DNA of 64,000 nt, from NCBI GenBank assembly GCA_963730225.1, contig CAVSQX010000001.1, positions 868,001 through 932,000 on the forward strand. Direction: 5' to 3'. The translations under genes were made by a program, and so were the position numbers. The notes under the pieces were generated by a model. The model made no database searches and was not told the DNA's origin. It worked only from the letters and a program-made list of their open reading frames with translations. Shown piece after piece: positions 16,897-26,268 of this stretch (position 1 is its first letter; each line of letters opens with the position of its first letter). The DNA comes from CAVSQX01 sp963730225. GTDB lineage: Bacteria; Planctomycetota; Phycisphaerae; Tepidisphaerales; Tepidisphaeraceae.

Positions 16897-17703
16897 ATGA
16901 TCTTGGAATACCGCGTCGAGCTCGATGTTTTCAACGGCCCGCTGGACCTGCTGCTCTACCTGATCAAGCGCGACGAGCTGGATATTTATGACATTCCCAT
17001 CGCCCGCATCACCGATTCGTACATGCAGTACGTCTCGATGCTCAAGGAGATGAAAGACAGCAGCGGTTTCGACATCAACGTCGCCGGGGATTTTCTGGTG
17101 ATGGCGGCGACGCTGATCGAAATCAAATCGTCCACGCTACTGCCCAAAGCGCCGGTAATCGCCGCAGACGGCCAGCCGACGGCCGCGCAGGAGTTGGCCG
17201 ATCCTCGGTACGAACTTGTACAGAAGCTTTTGGAATACAAGCGATTCAAGGATGCGGCCACTGCGTTGGAAAAGCGACAGCATGAGCAGCAAGCCAGATT
17301 TGCCCGTTATCCCGCCGCAGCGCCGGGTCAGGCCGATGAACCGCCTCCGGTGGATTTGGATGAAGTGCAGGTGTGGGATTTGCTGGCCGCGTTCGATCGG
17401 CTCATGAAGGAAGTCGGTTTCCGCAAGCCCTTGGCGCACGAGGTGATTTTCGACGATACGCCGATCGATCTTCATTGCGCCGACATCGAAGACCGGCTGA
17501 ACCGAGAAGGAAAGATGACGCTGCGGGCGCTGCTCCTGGGCCGGCAAAACCGCAGCGAAATGATCGGGCTGTTTCTGGCCCTTCTGGAACTGATCCGTCA
17601 AAGAAAGATTCTGGTGCATCAGGCCGAGGCGCTGGGGGAAATGGAGATCGAGCCGGCATCGGCGGAGTTGGCGAAATCCGAGATCCGAATAACGGATCAA
17701 TGA
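16897..17703 (+). CDS. scpA: Segregation and condensation protein ScpA
   Basis: A 268-residue kleisin subunit of the SMC-ScpAB complex that shapes the chromosome. The N-terminal signature YRVELDVFNGPLDLLLYLIKR is diagnostic, followed by DIYDIPIARITDSYM and the FLVMAATLIEIKS helix that binds the SMC neck. The C-terminal winged helix contains LFLALLELIRQRKI. The middle linker is Gln/Ala/Pro-rich. scpB is not adjacent. The gene is divergent from kdsD, with 65 bases between starts, and is followed after four bases by ridA, so the two are probably co-transcribed. Confidence 0.93.
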   Translation: MILEYRVELDVFNGPLDLLLYLIKRDELDIYDIPIARITDSYMQYVSMLKEMKDSSGFDINVAGDFLVMAATLIEIKSSTLLPKAPVIAADGQPTAAQELADPRYELVQKLLEYKRFKDAATALEKRQHEQQARFARYPAAAPGQADEPPPVDLDEVQVWDLLAAFDRLMKEVGFRKPLAHEVIFDDTPIDLHCADIEDRLNREGKMTLRALLLGRQNRSEMIGLFLALLELIRQRKILVHQAEALGEMEIEPASAELAKSEIRITDQ

Positions 17704-17707
17704 CACC

Positions 17708-18175
17708 ATGCCGTCGCTAACCGAGCGTCTATCCAGTCTGGCGATCCGGCTTCCGAATGTGAGTGGGCCGTTTGGCGCGTACGTTCCAGTGAAGCGGGTG
17801 GGCAATCTTCTGTTCGTTTCTGGAAATCTTCCAATGAAGGACGGCCAACTGCTGGCCAGCGGGCAGGTGCCGTCGCGCGTTTCAGTGGCCGAAGCGCAGG
17901 CGGCGGCACGGCAATGCGTCGTCAATGCTTTGGGCGCGATCAATTCGGTTCCCGGATTGCTCGACCAGGTGATCGGCGTGGTGCGAGTGGGCGCGTTTGT
18001 CAGCAGCGACGGCGGATTCACGCAGCAGCCGCAGGTCGCCAATGGAGCCAGCGAATTTCTGCTGCAAATCTTCGGCGAGAGCGGAAAACACGTTCGGGCC
18101 GCCGTGGGCGTGAACACGCTTCCGCTGGACGCGGCCGTGGAAGTGGAATTTATTTTCGAGCTGGCGCTTCCGTGA
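17708..18175 (+). CDS. RidA/YjgF family enamine/imine deaminase
   Basis: A 155-residue member of the RidA superfamily, which hydrolyses reactive enamine or imine intermediates made by PLP enzymes. Visible features are FGAYVPVKRVGNLLFVSGN, the AARQCVVNALGAINSV helix and the C-terminal AAVGVNTLPLDAAVEVEFIF, which aligns with the usual R-x(n)-P-x(n)-E core. It carries the longer N-terminus seen in the YjgH/YabJ-like sub-branch. It starts four bases after scpA. Its end overlaps the convergent glycosyltransferase gene by 26 bases. Confidence 0.9.
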   Translation: MPSLTERLSSLAIRLPNVSGPFGAYVPVKRVGNLLFVSGNLPMKDGQLLASGQVPSRVSVAEAQAAARQCVVNALGAINSVPGLLDQVIGVVRVGAFVSSDGGFTQQPQVANGASEFLLQIFGESGKHVRAAVGVNTLPLDAAVEVEFIFELALP

Positions 18176-19364
18176 GAATGGCGTCGAGCATCGGGGGAAT
18201 CACACGATCGGCGGCGAGATATTCCCGGGCGATTTCAAACGCCGCCGCGCGGTGCCGAAGCGGATCGGCCGCGACGGCGTTGAGGGCGGCGATCGATTCC
18301 TCCATCGTGCCAAAGGCGATGACGCCCCATCCCGAGGGAACGAATCGGCTCCAGAGCGTATCCTGTACCACCGCCGGCCGCCCCGCCGCCAGGTAACAGG
18401 CGGTTCGGCAACTGAACCAGCCGCTGTTGGTATCGACGTAGACATTCTTGGCGATCGACCATTCCCCGGCCGAATCGGCGATGAATTGCATGTAACTCTG
18501 CGGGGTCAGCGTGGCCTTGGCGCCGTCGATCAGCTTCCAGCCCATTTCGCGGATCGGATCGAGCGGAACTTTGTCGCCGGAAATCGCCAACTCCAGCGGA
18601 ATTTCTACGCTTTGCGGCAGCGAACGGAATTTTTCGAACTCGGGGACTTTCGCATCATACTGCCGGCCGCGATACGTCAGCTTGCCGGGGAAATAACCGA
18701 GCGTCATGACGCTGGTGAACGCGGCATGGGCCCGAATCGGAGCCGCCCGCACGGCCTGCCACGAAGGCAGCGTCACAACGCAGCGAGTCGGCCGCCAATC
18801 AAAATTCAGCCGGGGAATCACACAATCGGCTCCGTGAATATTCTCAGCGTATGTCAGATGCCGATCGTGAGCCGCCACCTGCTGGCACCAGCGCTCCACA
18901 TTCTGCGACCAGGCGTATCGCTCGCTCAGCACGAATTGGTTGTAACCCGGATCGGTGTCGAGAAAGACCTTGATGCAGCGCGGATTCAGATGCTCAGGGA
19001 AAAAACAGCTTCCGCTGACGTTGAGAAAAATATCCGCCGTGCGGGCGATCTGGTCGAAGGCGTCGCGCGTCATGCCGAAGCTTTTTTCGTGAAGGAGAAG
19101 GTAGTGCCATTTTTTCGAGAGCTGCGGAGCGTACGTGTCGAAAAAATCGCCGATGAATTTGACGGTGTGATCGGGATTGTCGGTTACATATCCCAGCGTT
19201 GGATCGAACGGCCAGCACCAGGTGTCTTCGTGGTAGTAGACATCGTGGCCGAGCTCGTGCAGGGCGAGGCAGTAGTGGAAGTAATCCCAGGCGACGCCGC
19301 CCAGCGGATACTGGCCGACCATGCCGCCGACGATGATGCGAAGTTTTTGGGAGGGGGAAGACAT
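18150..19364 (-). CDS. Glycosyltransferase-like protein (GT-B type)
   Basis: About 404 residues from the ATG at 19364 (MSSPSQK). The N-terminus IIVGGMVGQYPLGGVAWDYF resembles the first Rossmann half of GT-B enzymes. The C-terminal half contains DTNSGWFSCRTACYLAAGRPAV, a layout like the nucleotide-sugar binding segment in glycosyltransferase family 1/4 proteins, ending in a helix after WGVIAFGTMEES. Planctomycete relatives are annotated as glycosyltransferases of unknown product. It is downstream of the GxxExxY cassette and the ABC exporter on the same strand, so it probably belonged to one polysaccharide operon before the cassette came in. Confidence 0.7.
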   Translation of the reverse strand: MSSPSQKLRIIVGGMVGQYPLGGVAWDYFHYCLALHELGHDVYYHEDTWCWPFDPTLGYVTDNPDHTVKFIGDFFDTYAPQLSKKWHYLLLHEKSFGMTRDAFDQIARTADIFLNVSGSCFFPEHLNPRCIKVFLDTDPGYNQFVLSERYAWSQNVERWCQQVAAHDRHLTYAENIHGADCVIPRLNFDWRPTRCVVTLPSWQAVRAAPIRAHAAFTSVMTLGYFPGKLTYRGRQYDAKVPEFEKFRSLPQSVEIPLELAISGDKVPLDPIREMGWKLIDGAKATLTPQSYMQFIADSAGEWSIAKNVYVDTNSGWFSCRTACYLAAGRPAVVQDTLWSRFVPSGWGVIAFGTMEESIAALNAVAADPLRHRAAAFEIAREYLAADRVIPPMLDAILTEAPARK

Positions 19365-19367
19365 TAA

Positions 19368-19791
19368 AACCACAGAGGCACAGAGGCACAGAGAGGAAGC
19401 ATCAGAGAACCATGCGCTTGATGCCGTCCCGAAGGAGCGCGGAGTTAAAATTGAGAATGAGCCCGGTCTTTAGGCCAGTAAGGCGGAGGTACGTCAGGAG
19501 CTGCGCCTCGTGAATGGGCGCTAGCCTTTCGACTGTCTTCAACTCGACGATAAGCTGCTCTTCAACAATAAAATCAATCCGATAGCCGATCTCCAAACGC
19601 ACTTCTTTATACAGCACGGGCAAAGGTACCTGCCGCCGAAAACTAATCCCCGCCTGTCGGAGCTCAAAACAAAGACACTCCTCATAGACCGATTCAAGCA
19701 GTCCCGGGCCCAATGCACGATGTACCTCAATCGCCAACCCAATCACCTTCTCCGTCAGCGCATCTCTCTGCGCCTCTGTGCCTCTGTGGTT
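19368..19791. repeat. 28-bp inverted repeat bounding the GxxExxY gene
   Basis: The left arm 19368-19395 (AACCACAGAGGCACAGAGGC...) and right arm 19764-19791 are reverse complements with one mismatch in 28 bases. Each arm contains two copies of a CACAGAGG-type unit. The arms enclose the GxxExxY gene almost exactly. The right arm encodes residues 2-10 of the protein and the left arm starts within 10 bases of its stop codon. The unit is about 427 bases long. Confidence 0.85.
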
Positions 19792-19794
19792 CAT
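19402..19794 (-). CDS. GxxExxY family protein
   Basis: A 130-residue protein carrying the defining motif in ALGPGLLESVYEECL (GLLESVY), followed by RLEIGYRIDFIVEEQLIVELK. The last part has an Asp and a Glu-x-Lys arranged as in PD-(D/E)XK nucleases. The biological role of the family is not established. The first residues after Met (NHRGTEAQR) are encoded by the right arm of the flanking inverted repeat. Its ATG overlaps the stop of the ABC transporter gene (ATGA). Base composition is clearly less GC-rich than its neighbours. The arrangement looks like a small mobile cassette that landed inside a polysaccharide operon. Confidence 0.85.
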   Translation of the reverse strand: MNHRGTEAQRDALTEKVIGLAIEVHRALGPGLLESVYEECLCFELRQAGISFRRQVPLPVLYKEVRLEIGYRIDFIVEEQLIVELKTVERLAPIHEAQLLTYLRLTGLKTGLILNFNSALLRDGIKRMVL

Positions 19795-21613
19795 TTCCCC
19801 GCCCCCACCGGCTCATCCTGTAGCTTCAACTGGTGCTTGGCCATGCGGAAGTACGCTCCACGCTGGGCCAACAACTGATCGTGCGTGCCGCGCTCGATGA
19901 TTTTGCCGGCCTCCATCACGAATATCTGATCGCAATCGGCGACGGTGCTCAGGCGGTGGCTGACGAGAATGATCGTTCGCTGCCCCTTGAGCCGCTTGAG
20001 CGTTTCGACGATTCGCGCTTCGTGCTCAGGATCGAGGGCACTGGTCGGCTCGTCCATCACGATGATCGGAGCTTCCGTGAGCAGGGCGCGGGCGATGCTG
20101 ATGCGCTGTTTTTGCCCGCCGGAGAGATTCTGGCCGGCTTCGTCGATCGGCTCGGCGTATTTGTGCGGCAGCCGGTCGATGAATGCCGATGCGCCGGCAA
20201 TTTCCGCGGCGTGACGCACCTGGGCATCGGTGGCATCGGGCCGGCCGTAGGCGATATTTTCGCGCACGGTGGCGGGAAGAATCACCGAATCCTGCAACAC
20301 CAGCGCGATATGGCGACGAACATCTTTGACCTTCACCCGCCGAACGTCGTTCTCGTCCAGCTTCATCGCCCCTTCGGTCGGATCGTAAAAGCGCGGCAGC
20401 AGGTTCAGCAGCGTCGTCTTCCCCACCCCGCTGGGCCCGACGAAGGCAACCATTTGCCCCGGAGCGATTTCTGCGGAGACATCGTCCAGAACGCGCGGGC
20501 CGGTGCGGTAGGCAAAGACGATGTGATCGAGCGTGAGCGTGCGCGGCTTGCGCGCAGGTGGATCGCATCGGGAGCGTCCTTGATTACCGGGTCGCGATCG
20601 AGAACTTCAAAGACGCGCTGTGCTCCGGCAACTCCCCCGGCTAGCTGGGCGCCCGACCCGGAAAGATTCTTCAGGGGACCGTAGAGTTGGCTCAGGTAGG
20701 CGAGAAAGATCGTCAGCTTGCCGATCGTCATCCCTTTCTCGCCCAGATGCAGAACGAAAGTGTCGCGCCAAGCGAGATAACCGCCGTATCCAAAAATCGC
20801 CGCTCCGCCGAATCCGAAGATGGTGCCGACGAAGAGCCAGAAGAACACTTCCTGCCAATGCAGACGCAGATACGCCGAAACCGAATTCTGCGACGTGGCG
20901 GAAAAATGATCGTACTCATCGCCTTCGCGCCCAAATGCCTGCACCAGGCCGATGGTTGCCACCGAGCGCTGAATCGCCGTCGTCAACTGAGACTCCACTT
21001 CCTTGGCCTCGATGGCCTTGGTGGTGAGGATTCGGCTGTAGATGCGGGTCGTCCAATAGAGCAGCGGCGCAACCGACAGCGAAACAAGCGTCAACCGCCA
21101 ATTGATGTCGAGCATGATGGCGACCATGATGACCAGCGTGATGGAGCTGACGATGATCGTCTGGACCAACACATTCAGGATGGTCTGAAATCCGGAAGTG
21201 TCCCAGGAGAGGCGGTAGATGGCGTCGCCCTGCGGCTGGGATTTGTGATACGCCAGGCTTAATTCCTGAAGCTTTTTGAACAAATCGCATCGCACCCGCA
21301 TCAATCCGGCGTAGCCGATTTTGATATTCAGCAAAGTCTGGCCCATCGAGAGCAATTCCTGCATCAGCCGCAGCACGAGAACGATCACGGCCAACGCGAT
21401 GATCTGCCCGACCATTCCCGAGGGCGCCAGCCGCAGGAAGAACCCTGAAACGCCGGCCGTTGGGTGCAGGCCGTTAAAGCGATCGATCAAAATGGCGAAC
21501 GGGTAGGGCTGCAACAGTCCGCACACGGTCATCAGAGTGATCGCCGCCAGCGAAAGAATGATCTTGCCGGAATCCTCTTTGAAATAGGAAATGGATCGGA
21601 GATAAAAGCGCAT
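19791..21613 (-). CDS. ABC transporter, fused permease and ATPase, frameshifted
   Basis: An exporter half-transporter of the MsbA/lipid-A or polysaccharide type, about 606 residues once joined. The permease part (21613 to about 20560) has six hydrophobic segments. The ATPase part, in another frame, has Walker A GPSGVGKTT, Q-loop LVLQDSVI, signature LSGGQKQR, Walker B IIVMDEPTSALD and the switch His in LVSHRLST. One missing base near 20545-20560 separates them. In the restored frame the junction reads LTLDHIVFAYRTGPRVLDDV, as expected just before Walker A. It lies 23 bases downstream of the glycosidase-glycosyltransferase fusion gene, suggesting that it exports that product. The frame break may be an assembly error. 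Confidence 0.85.
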
Positions 21614-21636
21614 GGTTCTCAGCGAGAAAGTGATTT

Positions 21637-24288
21637 CTAGGCGATCGAGGGCGCGTGCTCGTCGAGGTCCAGCTCATCGGCGGCGGAAGTTGATGTCGGC
21701 TTTGAGGCGGGCTGCGGCTGAGCGGGGATCGGCCAATAACCCGCCCGCTCGGCGACTTCGTCGATCAGCCCGACGACCGGTTCGGTGACGCGATGGCGAT
21801 TGACCAGAAACATCGCCCATCCGGCCAGCGGAATCAGCAGCGCCGGCCGGCTGAAGGGCCAGGCATCCAGCAGCATCAATCCAGCCAGAATCAGCCCGGC
21901 GACGAAAAGGCACTGGCAGAATTTGCTCATGAGGGTTTCCACCCGAACGCGCGTCAGCATTCCTTTTCCGCCGTGACGTTCGTCGGCCGTGGTGACGCGA
22001 ACTTTGACGTAGCGAGAGCCGTAGATTTCCATGTCCCAGCCCGCCCAGCCGCTGTCGAGGCGCACACGCCATCCGGCCGCTTTCACTTCGTTGGTGATCT
22101 GCTGAAGGAGATAAACCCGGTCCTGCGTGCCGCTCCAGTAGCGCAGGGTGCGACGATCCAATGGGTCGAAGGGGAATTCGTGGGGCCTCTGATAGCCGTG
22201 CGCTTCGCGCTTCATGACCTTGTTTTTCAGACGAACCGAATAGCGCGCCAGGCCACGCGCGATCGGCTGACGGAAATGGAGATAAGCGATGAGAAGCCGC
22301 GACAGCGGATGGTGTCGGCGTGGCGCCGGAGCCTGGACGGCGGCAATGGCCGCCAAAAGCATCGAGGTGAGCACCATGGCGAAGGCGACCCACAGCAGCG
22401 ACCAGAAAGCAAATCCAACCACGGTCACGAAAGCGACCAGGAGATACCACTCAATGCTCATCATCATCATCGCCACGACGGAGGCGGGACGGCGATAAAT
22501 CGTCTGGAAAAGTCCGGTGCCGAACATGCCGTGGTAGATGACGTCGCCGCCGATGCGCACGCCGATTCCCTCGCCGCCGTAGATTCGACCGCGCCAGTGA
22601 CTGGCCCCCAGAACGTTGAACCGATCCGGATGCTTGTACTTCAGCAGGGCCTCGGCTTCGCCGTATCCGCGCTGTTGCTTCAGATAGGCCTGAACGGTGT
22701 TTCGACGGTAGTGCCAAACCTGGGCGGCGGGCGAAAAGCCGATGGAATATCCGACATTCTGAAGACGCCAGATGAAATCAACATCGTCGCCGGCTTTGCG
22801 AAATTGCGAGTCAAAACCGTTGACCTGCTGGGCCGCCCATTTGTAGTACGCCATGTTGCAGCCGGGCACGTGCTCGGCGGTGCGATCGTCAATCATCACG
22901 TGCGTGGGCCCGCCGGGCGAAACACCGACGCAGTCGGCGATCCAACTGTCCTCGTCGGGAATCAGATTTGGGCCGCCCATGCCGGTGTGGCCACCGCGCT
23001 TGAGCGAAACGGCCAAATAATAAAGCCAGTCTTCATCCGCTTCGCAGTCGCTGTCGGTGTAGACGATCACTTCGCCGCGGGCCGCCTCCATTCCGACGTT
23101 GCGAGCGTGGCTCAGCCCCATGTTTTTCTGGCGGATGTTGCGCACCCATGGAAACCGTTTGAGAATGGCCTGAGTTTCATCGGTGCTGCCGTCGTCGACA
23201 AAAATCACTTCGGCGTCGCCGGGAAAACGCAGTCGCTGCATCGAACGCAGGCACGATTCAACGGTGGCCGCTCCGTTGTATGAACAGATGATGACGCTCA
23301 TGCTCGGCAGCGGCGCATCGAACGTCTGCGGCACCCGCCGATAGATTGCCGAAATCGCCTCGAAGGCCGGCTTGGGGGAACGATCGCGGCGAGTCAAACC
23401 GAATTTCCAATCCTCGATGCGATATCCCTCCGTGACCCAATCGTCGGTGTAGCTGAAGATGAATGTTCCGGCCAGTCCCTCCTCGAACACGGCTTTGACG
23501 TGCGCGGTAAGAATTTCCGATTGTTTTTCCTCGGTGTGCTCGCGGCCGGTGTCGATACCGTACTCGCCCAGCATCAGCGGCCGATTTCCGGCGATGTTTT
23601 GCAGCCGAGCCAGATAATTGCGGAACACCGGGTCGCTGTGCAAATAGACGTTAAAGCAGACAAAGTCGATTTCGCGCGGCCGCAGGTATTCGGTCGTCGG
23701 GAAATTGGCGAAGGTCACCAGGCATTCAGGCGAGTGCTGCTTGACGATACGAACCAGATCGTCGATGACGCTCTCGACTTTTCCTTTGCCGATGAAACGG
23801 ACCAGGTCGGCGGGAAATTCATTTACGACGCTGATGGCGAAGATGGCCGGATGATTCGCGCAGTGCACCGCAGCGGCGCGCACCGCTTCGTGAGCGGCTT
23901 CGACGATCTCTCGATTTCCCTCGAAGCTGATGTTCTTGGGCCAGGGGACATCCAGAAAAACTTTCAGCCCGTGCGCTTCGGCCAGATCAAGAAACCATCG
24001 CGGAGGTAGATGGTAAATGCGCAGGCAATTAGCGCCCAAATTCAGGATCTGACGAAAATCCTTTTCGACCTGCTCGCGGCTGGGCAGCGGATGGCCGGTG
24101 CGATCCAGTTCGAAGGGGCCGTAGGTCACGCCCTTGACGTAGAATTTTTCCGAGCCCAGCCGAAAGAATTTTCCATCCAGGCGAACGCGATTAGAGGATT
24201 TCTCGGCGCGGCGATGCCGGATCAGCGAAAACGGCGCACTGCTTCCCGGTCGCGGCGGCGTAATCAACGGCTCAACTTCGACCGACAT
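21637..24288 (-). CDS. Glycoside hydrolase-glycosyltransferase family 2 fusion
   Basis: An 883-residue membrane protein. Residues about 35-325 resemble a clan-A TIM-barrel glycosidase, with the acid/base Glu in AISVVNEFP and the nucleophile Glu in LMLGEYGID. From about 335 a GT2 domain follows: SVIICSYNGAATVESCL, VIFVDDGSTDETQ, YTDSDCEADEDW (DxD) and GDDVDFIWRLQNVGY, then QQRGYGEAE. Hydrophobic segments near 600-650 and 800-830 anchor it. A hydrolase and a polymerising transferase in one chain could make and trim, or prime, the same glycan. It is the first gene of the minus-strand group with the ABC exporter. The substrate is unknown. Confidence 0.8.
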   Translation of the reverse strand: MSVEVEPLITPPRPGSSAPFSLIRHRRAEKSSNRVRLDGKFFRLGSEKFYVKGVTYGPFELDRTGHPLPSREQVEKDFRQILNLGANCLRIYHLPPRWFLDLAEAHGLKVFLDVPWPKNISFEGNREIVEAAHEAVRAAAVHCANHPAIFAISVVNEFPADLVRFIGKGKVESVIDDLVRIVKQHSPECLVTFANFPTTEYLRPREIDFVCFNVYLHSDPVFRNYLARLQNIAGNRPLMLGEYGIDTGREHTEEKQSEILTAHVKAVFEEGLAGTFIFSYTDDWVTEGYRIEDWKFGLTRRDRSPKPAFEAISAIYRRVPQTFDAPLPSMSVIICSYNGAATVESCLRSMQRLRFPGDAEVIFVDDGSTDETQAILKRFPWVRNIRQKNMGLSHARNVGMEAARGEVIVYTDSDCEADEDWLYYLAVSLKRGGHTGMGGPNLIPDEDSWIADCVGVSPGGPTHVMIDDRTAEHVPGCNMAYYKWAAQQVNGFDSQFRKAGDDVDFIWRLQNVGYSIGFSPAAQVWHYRRNTVQAYLKQQRGYGEAEALLKYKHPDRFNVLGASHWRGRIYGGEGIGVRIGGDVIYHGMFGTGLFQTIYRRPASVVAMMMMSIEWYLLVAFVTVVGFAFWSLLWVAFAMVLTSMLLAAIAAVQAPAPRRHHPLSRLLIAYLHFRQPIARGLARYSVRLKNKVMKREAHGYQRPHEFPFDPLDRRTLRYWSGTQDRVYLLQQITNEVKAAGWRVRLDSGWAGWDMEIYGSRYVKVRVTTADERHGGKGMLTRVRVETLMSKFCQCLFVAGLILAGLMLLDAWPFSRPALLIPLAGWAMFLVNRHRVTEPVVGLIDEVAERAGYWPIPAQPQPASKPTSTSAADELDLDEHAPSIA

Positions 24289-24497
24289 CGCGTCCTATTC
24301 TTCCCTACACGAAGAGTGCGCCCGCCTGACACTCTCTGGCGAAAGCGGGCTAACTGCGGTCGGGAGATTCACTTCTATCTTATTCATCGAAACGCCAACG
24401 GCCTAGGGCAATCCCATTCACATGAAGAAATTTGGGATTTGCCGGTCGGTCCGATAATTCAATTCCTCTCTGGCGTTTGGCGAGGCGGTGGCGGAAA

Positions 24498-25373
24498 ATG
24501 ATCCTAACGATGACGCTTCCATCCGCGGAACAGGCAATCGAGGTCTTTGGCGCTGCGTCGGAGGAGAACCAGCTAAATCCCCAGCGGCAACAGCAGGTTG
24601 TGCATCTGCCGGACCAAGGCGAGGTCTGGATGACCGGCGACATTCACGACCATCGCCGGAACTTCGACAAGCTCGTGCAAACGGCCGACCTGGGCGCTAA
24701 CCCACAGCGGCATCTGATTCTGCACGAACTGATTCACGGTGATTATTTCGACCCCAACGGCGCCGAAGGGAGCTGGCAGACCCTTTTCCGCGCCGCGGAA
24801 CTGAAATGCGATTTTCCCCAGCAAGTGCACTTTTTGCTCGCCAACCATGACCTGGCTCAGATTCACGGCGAAGGGATCATGAAATCAGGTCTGAGCGTCT
24901 GCGAAGCTTTCACCGCCGGCCTGAAGCGCGATTTTGGAGCCGTTTACCAGCGGGTGAATGTGACGATTACGGAGTTTCTTCTGTCGTTTCCGTTGGCGAT
25001 TCGCGCCCCGGCGGGGATTTTTTTCTGCCACAGCTTGCCGACCGACGCCCAGATCAACAAATTCGACTTCAGCGTGTTCGACCGGCCATTAGCGGCCGCA
25101 GATTACAAACGGCGCACCGGAGCGGTGTATCAACTCATCTGGGGCCGTGGCGTTTCGCCGGCGGGGGTCGATCAATTCCTGGACCATGTTGGAGCCGAGA
25201 TCGCCGTTACCGGCCATCAGCCTCAGGACAGCGGTTTCCTTGCCAACGGGCCCAGGCATCTGATCATCGCCTCCGATCACAACCACGGCGTTTTTCTCCC
25301 GCTGGAATTGGCGGAAAAATACACCGTCGAAGAAATGATCGCCCGATTGCGGAAATTCGTCGCTATCGAGTAA
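24498..25373 (+). CDS. Calcineurin-like metallophosphoesterase
   Basis: About 291 residues from the ATG at 24498. The metal-binding motifs appear in order: MTGDIHDHRRNF (GDxH), ELIHGDYFD in place of the usual GDxxD, FLLANHDLAQ (NHD), and the late His residues in FFCHSLP and VTGHQP. This fits PPP-type protein phosphatases and related phosphoesterases. In a kinase-rich genome it could be a Ser/Thr phosphatase, but nucleotide or other phosphoester substrates are equally possible. An in-frame ATG at 24432 adds 22 poorly structured residues and is not favoured. The upstream gap (24289-24497) shows no clear promoter or ORF. Confidence 0.8.
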   Translation: MILTMTLPSAEQAIEVFGAASEENQLNPQRQQQVVHLPDQGEVWMTGDIHDHRRNFDKLVQTADLGANPQRHLILHELIHGDYFDPNGAEGSWQTLFRAAELKCDFPQQVHFLLANHDLAQIHGEGIMKSGLSVCEAFTAGLKRDFGAVYQRVNVTITEFLLSFPLAIRAPAGIFFCHSLPTDAQINKFDFSVFDRPLAAADYKRRTGAVYQLIWGRGVSPAGVDQFLDHVGAEIAVTGHQPQDSGFLANGPRHLIIASDHNHGVFLPLELAEKYTVEEMIARLRKFVAIE

Positions 25374-25480
25374 GCGGCCCTCTCGCACGCTGGTTCCAAT
25401 AATATCTCATCCGCCGACTTGGATTCTGCCGAAGATGACCATGCAGCGGAACGTGCGCTTCCACCGCAGGGATCATCGCA

Positions 25481-26260
25481 ATGGATTTGGCGAGCTTATT
25501 CGGCGTGCTGTTGGCGTGGGGAGCGGTGCTCTTCTCGATGTGGCACGTCACCGAAGGGGCCATGGGTGCGTACCTCAAGCCTCCCGAATTGTTTCTGGTA
25601 TTCGGCGGATCCTTGGGCGCGGCCATGCTCTCGATGCCGCTGCACAACATCACCGGAGCATTCAGTTACCTCAAAAAATGGTTGCTCAACAAGGAAGCGC
25701 ACATCGAGCACATCATCAAGGAGATGGTGCAGTACGCCGAGACGGCCCGGCGCGATGGTGTGCTGGCGCTGGAAAGCGTGGCCCGGGAAGCGCCCGATGC
25801 GTTTCTTCGCCGAGGGTTGCAGTTGACCATCGACGGCACCGATCCGGAAATCATTGAGCGCATTTTGCGAATCGAAATCGACGCCATGGTCGAGCGACAC
25901 AAGCACGGCAAGCATTTCTTTCACACGCTGGCCAAGTTCGGCCCCGGATTCGGGCTGATGGCGACGCTGATCGCCCAGGTGGCGATGTTCCGCAGCCTCA
26001 GCGGCGACGCCGGTACCATCGGCACCGCGTTGGCCGTCGCACTCACCGGCACTCTATACGGATGCATGCTGCAGAACCTGGTCGCTGGCCCCATCGCCGA
26101 AAAACTCACTTTGCGGTCCATGGAAGAAGCGTTCGCCAAGGAAATCATGCTCCAGGGCGTGCTGAGCATTCAAGCGGGGAACAATCCGCGCGTCGTCGAG
26201 ATGCAGTTGCTCAGCTTCCTGAGCACCAAGCAACAGGAAGCGATGCCCAAGGCCGCGTAG
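25481..26260 (+). CDS. motA: Flagellar motor stator protein MotA (MotA/PomA type)
   Basis: A 259-residue proton- or sodium-channel subunit with four membrane segments. The first two (LFGVLLAWGAVLFSMW and LFLVFGGSLGAAMLS) are followed by a cytoplasmic domain with DGVLALESVAREAPDAFLRRG and MVERHKHGKHFF. The last two are FGPGFGLMATLIAQVAMF and the ALAVALTGTLYGCMLQNLVAGP helix. It is followed by motB after 150 bases that hold an inverted repeat. No other flagellar genes lie in the window, as is usual when stator genes sit apart. Confidence 0.9.
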   Translation: MDLASLFGVLLAWGAVLFSMWHVTEGAMGAYLKPPELFLVFGGSLGAAMLSMPLHNITGAFSYLKKWLLNKEAHIEHIIKEMVQYAETARRDGVLALESVAREAPDAFLRRGLQLTIDGTDPEIIERILRIEIDAMVERHKHGKHFFHTLAKFGPGFGLMATLIAQVAMFRSLSGDAGTIGTALAVALTGTLYGCMLQNLVAGPIAEKLTLRSMEEAFAKEIMLQGVLSIQAGNNPRVVEMQLLSFLSTKQQEAMPKAA

Positions 26261-26268
26261 CAAATGAC

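Noticed and set aside
21793..23283. Open frame of 496 codons on the plus strand
   Set aside because: It lies wholly antisense to the glycosidase-glycosyltransferase fusion gene, whose motifs are clear. Long antisense frames are expected in GC-rich coding DNA.
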